Shown here: one piece after another, positions 61,458 through 64,000 of the stretch
Layout of the letters: each line of letters begins with the position of its first letter
Position numbering within the stretch: position 1 is the stretch's first letter
Origin: Torulaspora globosa
Taxonomy: Eukaryota > Ascomycota > Saccharomycetes > Saccharomycetales > Saccharomycetaceae
NCBI RefSeq assembly: GCF_014133895.1
Contig: NC_050733.1
Coordinates: forward strand, 124,001 to 188,000
Length of the DNA: 64,000 nucleotides
Direction: 5' to 3'
Position numbers and translations under genes: made by a program
Notes under the pieces: model-generated
The model's input: only the letters and a program-made list of their open reading frames with translations
The model's database searches: none
Told to the model about the DNA's origin: nothing

Positions 61458-61963
61458 CACCCTGCCTGATGTCTATCTAATACTACCGGGGCAGTTTGAA
61501 TTCCTTGAGCGACTGATAATGCTTATGGTAATCCCCTCGTTTAGGGTAGGCGGCACTCGTATAAAATCTGGTCGTTTAGGAGCCTAGTCGTTAGGCGATT
61601 TAAAAATTTTCTCGTTTCTCGGATATTTCGTTTTTTATCTCGTAAAGGCGGGCTGTCTAAATCTCATATCAAGAAGGAGCTGCTGGGAACGAGTGGGCTA
61701 CAGGCGAATAGTGTGACAATTGATGCAGTTATAATAGCTTTGGCTAAGTACTGGTTTTTTCATCAGCGGAGGACTTTTGTCGGAGATTGAAGCAGTTGAA
61801 ATTTAACGGTTCCTGAGTGATCTGAGAGGGAGGGATACTTGATATCCATCTGATATATAAGTTGAAGGAAACCCACGCTTGTTACTGATACCTCCTCTTT
61901 TAATTTGGCTTTTTCTGAAGTGTTCGAGGATTATAGATAATCGCCAATACAATCGACGGAGTC
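61458..61963. promoter_or_regulatory. ERG5: ERG5 promoter with sterol response elements
   Basis: 506 bp upstream of ERG5. It contains one sterol response element TCGTATA (61557-61563) and two TCGTTTAG elements (61537-61544 and 61572-61579), plus a shortened TCGTTAG (61588-61594). These cores are those recognised by Upc2/Ecm22. Clustering within 60 bp suggests the gene is induced by low sterol or hypoxia. Confidence 0.7.
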
Positions 61964-63571
61964 ATGGCAGATATTTCTACTGACCCTGTGGCTCAATTGC
62001 ACAATGCTACGAGTGCCTTGACGGGCAATGAGACTGCGGCAGCAAATTTCATTCTTTTTGCTGTAAACTATGTGAAATCGCTATCATACTTTAAGATTTT
62101 CGTGTCGTTAATGTGCGTCCTGTTAGTGTGGGATCAAGTTTCCTACCAAATAAAGAAAGGTTCCATTGTGGGTCCCAAATGGAAGTGGTATCCGTTTATT
62201 GGTCCTTTTCTAGAGTCGCTTGACCCTAAATTTGAGGAATATAAGGCTAAATGGTACTCAGGTGACTTGTCGTGTGTTTCCATTTTTCACAAGTTTGTTA
62301 TTATCGCATCTTCTAGGGACTTGGCTAGGAAAATTCTGCAAGCACCAAAGTACGTGAAGCCTTGTGTGGTGGACGTTGCGGTCAAGATTCTGAGACCATG
62401 CAACTGGGTTTTCCTCGACGGTAAGGCCCATACGGACTACAGAAGATCCTTGAATGGTTTATTTACTAAACCAGCCTTGGCACAATATTTGCCATCTTTG
62501 GAGGCCTTGATGGACAAGTATATGGATAAGTTTGTTGAGATCTCTAAGAAGAACAACTATGAACCTCAAGTGTTTTTCCATGAGATGAGAGAAATCTTGT
62601 GTGCCTTATCCTTGAAGGCTTTTTGCGGAGACTACATTACCGAAGACCAGGTCAGAAAGATTGCTGATGATTACTACCTGGTCACTGCCGCACTAGAGTT
62701 GGTTAATTTCCCCATTATTATACCTTTCACTAAGACGTGGTACGGTAAGAAAACCGCTGATGCAGCCATGAAGGTCTTTGAGCAATGTGCTCAGATGGCA
62801 AAGGATCATATCGCTGCCGCTGGCAAATCTATCTGTGTGATGGATGCTTGGGTGAAATTGATGCACGACGCCAAGCACAAGAACGATGAAGAATCAAGAC
62901 TCTTCCACAGAGAATTCACCAACAAAGAGATTTCCGAAGCCATTTTCACCTTCTTGTTCGCCTCGCAGGATGCCTCGTCGTCGTTAGCCTGTTGGTTATT
63001 CCAAATTGTTGCTGACCGTCCTGATGTCTTGCAGAAGATCAGAGAAGAGCAATTGGCAGTCCGTAATAGTGATATGTCCACGGAAATGAACATTGACCTC
63101 ATTGATAAAATGACTTACACCAACATGGTTGTTAAGGAGACTCTACGTTATAGACCACCTGTGTTAATGGTCCCTTATGTCGTTAAGCAAAGCTTCCCCG
63201 TTACTGCTCATTACACTGCACCAAAAGGTTCTATGTTGATACCAACTTTATATCCTGCTCTACATGACCCAGAAGTTTACGAAAATCCAGATGAATTTAT
63301 TCCAGAGAGATGGGAAGAGGGATCCCCTGCTAATGCTGCAAAGAAAAACTGGTTGGTCTTTGGCTGCGGTCCACATGTCTGTCTCGGTCAGACTTATGTT
63401 ATGATTACGTTCACGGCTTTGCTCGGTAAATTCGCTCTTTATACCGACTTCAAACATAAGGTGACCCCATTGAGTGAGAAAATCAAAGTGTTTGCCACAA
63501 TTTTCCCGAAGGATGACCTACTACTTTCCTTCAAAAGAAGAGACCCATTGACCGGCCAGATAGTCGAATGA
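61964..63571 (+). CDS. ERG5: Erg5, C-22 sterol desaturase (CYP61)
   Basis: Cytochrome P450 that introduces the C22-23 double bond in ergosterol synthesis at the ER. It has 535 residues (S. cerevisiae 538). An N-terminal membrane anchor (FKIFVSLMCVLLVWDQVSY) is followed by GPKWKWYPFIGPFLESLDP. P450 signatures: I-helix FASQDASSSLACWLF, ExxR in KETLRYRPP, PERW, and the haem loop FGCGPHVCLG with its cysteine. The match to CYP61 is close over the whole length, well above that expected for CYP51 (ERG11). Confidence 0.98.
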   Translation: MADISTDPVAQLHNATSALTGNETAAANFILFAVNYVKSLSYFKIFVSLMCVLLVWDQVSYQIKKGSIVGPKWKWYPFIGPFLESLDPKFEEYKAKWYSGDLSCVSIFHKFVIIASSRDLARKILQAPKYVKPCVVDVAVKILRPCNWVFLDGKAHTDYRRSLNGLFTKPALAQYLPSLEALMDKYMDKFVEISKKNNYEPQVFFHEMREILCALSLKAFCGDYITEDQVRKIADDYYLVTAALELVNFPIIIPFTKTWYGKKTADAAMKVFEQCAQMAKDHIAAAGKSICVMDAWVKLMHDAKHKNDEESRLFHREFTNKEISEAIFTFLFASQDASSSLACWLFQIVADRPDVLQKIREEQLAVRNSDMSTEMNIDLIDKMTYTNMVVKETLRYRPPVLMVPYVVKQSFPVTAHYTAPKGSMLIPTLYPALHDPEVYENPDEFIPERWEEGSPANAAKKNWLVFGCGPHVCLGQTYVMITFTALLGKFALYTDFKHKVTPLSEKIKVFATIFPKDDLLLSFKRRDPLTGQIVE

Positions 63572-63730
63572 TTTGACCATGATTACTTTTAACAGAGCTT
63601 TTCACAAGCTATCGGATATTTAATTTAGGTGATTACCGCGTTATATATATTATTCCCACAACCCATTCTTCATTATTTATATTATTATGAATACATTAAA
63701 AATGTTGCAGATGTTATGGACAGCTACTAT

Positions 63731-64000
63731 TTAATCGAACGTAATTTTCCTTCCCTGGAATTTGGTGTTCTTCAATTTCTGCTCTGCCTCTCGTTTAGCA
63801 ATCCAGGATGGATGTTCAGTCTTTTCTCTCTCACGAATTGCTTTGGTCTGGTTCACATGAGTGGGTTCTGCCGTCTGGGTTTCCAGCTTCTTGGCTTTAG
63901 CAGCACGTTTTGCTACTCTTTCTTCATATTCCTCCAGTCGCCTCTTTCTCTCTTGATGTTCCTTTTCGATTTCTCTTTGAATATGTTTCGCTTGTCTGCC
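63731..64000 (-). CDS. BUD22: Bud22, ribosome biogenesis factor, 3' part
   Basis: The last 89 codons of a minus-strand gene running off the right edge. The visible part is a highly charged helix (EKEHQERKRRLEEYEERVAK) followed by the C-terminal block HPSWIAKREAEQKLK and KFQGRKITFD, typical of the Bud22 family. Bud22 acts in early 18S rRNA maturation in the nucleolus. The convergent arrangement with ERG5 equals that of YMR014W and YMR015C. Confidence 0.85.
   Translation of the reverse strand, partial: GRQAKHIQREIEKEHQERKRRLEEYEERVAKRAAKAKKLETQTAEPTHVNQTKAIREREKTEHPSWIAKREAEQKLKNTKFQGRKITFD

Overview
This is 64 kb of nuclear DNA from a budding yeast of the family Saccharomycetaceae. Genes are dense and almost intron-free, and nearly all of them have recognisable Saccharomyces cerevisiae counterparts. 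Genes whose S. cerevisiae homologues sit in two separate blocks (YKL042-YKL064 on chromosome XI and YMR014-YMR038 on chromosome XIII; assignments recalled, not searched) are interleaved here in one block, and the duplicated pairs MSN2/MSN4, EIS1/YKL050C and SOK2/PHD1 each occur once. That is the layout expected of a lineage that did not undergo the whole-genome duplication. Decayed HO/WHO-like homing endonuclease genes beside FBA1 point to Torulaspora or Lachancea; I cannot separate these from sequence alone.

Layout. 1-10 kb: MNR2 (5' end off the window), CCS1, a YKL063C homologue, the MSN2/MSN4 stress factor, ELM1 kinase and MIH1 (Cdc25-type phosphatase). 10-20 kb: IMP2, RCH1, ARP9 (with a 5' intron), CSE4 (CENP-A), HOF1 and EIS1. 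20-35.5 kb: SFK1, ASK1, MDM35, DEF1, OAR1, TMA19, FAR8, NUP120, TAP42, TOA2 and MPE1. 35.5-38.9 kb: a graveyard of HO/WHO-like elements, with two broken copies on the minus strand, a third fragment inverted relative to them, and a short repeat of the FBA1 stop codon and 3' flank. 39.2-48.9 kb: FBA1, the YMR027W homologue, PEX12, CSI1, MRPL3, tRNA-Ala(AGC), MSS1 and BLI1. 49-64 kb: ANR2, DCW1, UBC7, MAC1, FMS1, PRI2, one SOK2/PHD1 gene, SPC42, ERG5 and the 3' end of BUD22.

The genes do not form operons; each is an independent Pol II unit in convergent, divergent or tandem arrangement. Functional links are thematic: mitosis and cytokinesis (ELM1, MIH1, CSE4, HOF1, ASK1, SPC42), mitochondrial biogenesis (IMP2, MDM35, OAR1, MRPL3, MSS1), copper handling (CCS1, MAC1) and membrane or ion homeostasis (MNR2, RCH1, SFK1, ERG5).

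The most interesting part is 35.5-39.2 kb. WHO elements are a published family of unorthodox homing elements that invade FBA1 and replace its 3' end. This window appears to hold a layered, dead WHO locus next to an intact FBA1. It includes an N-terminal coding segment (37.0-37.36 kb) that I cannot assign, and an inverted fragment showing that the locus was rearranged.
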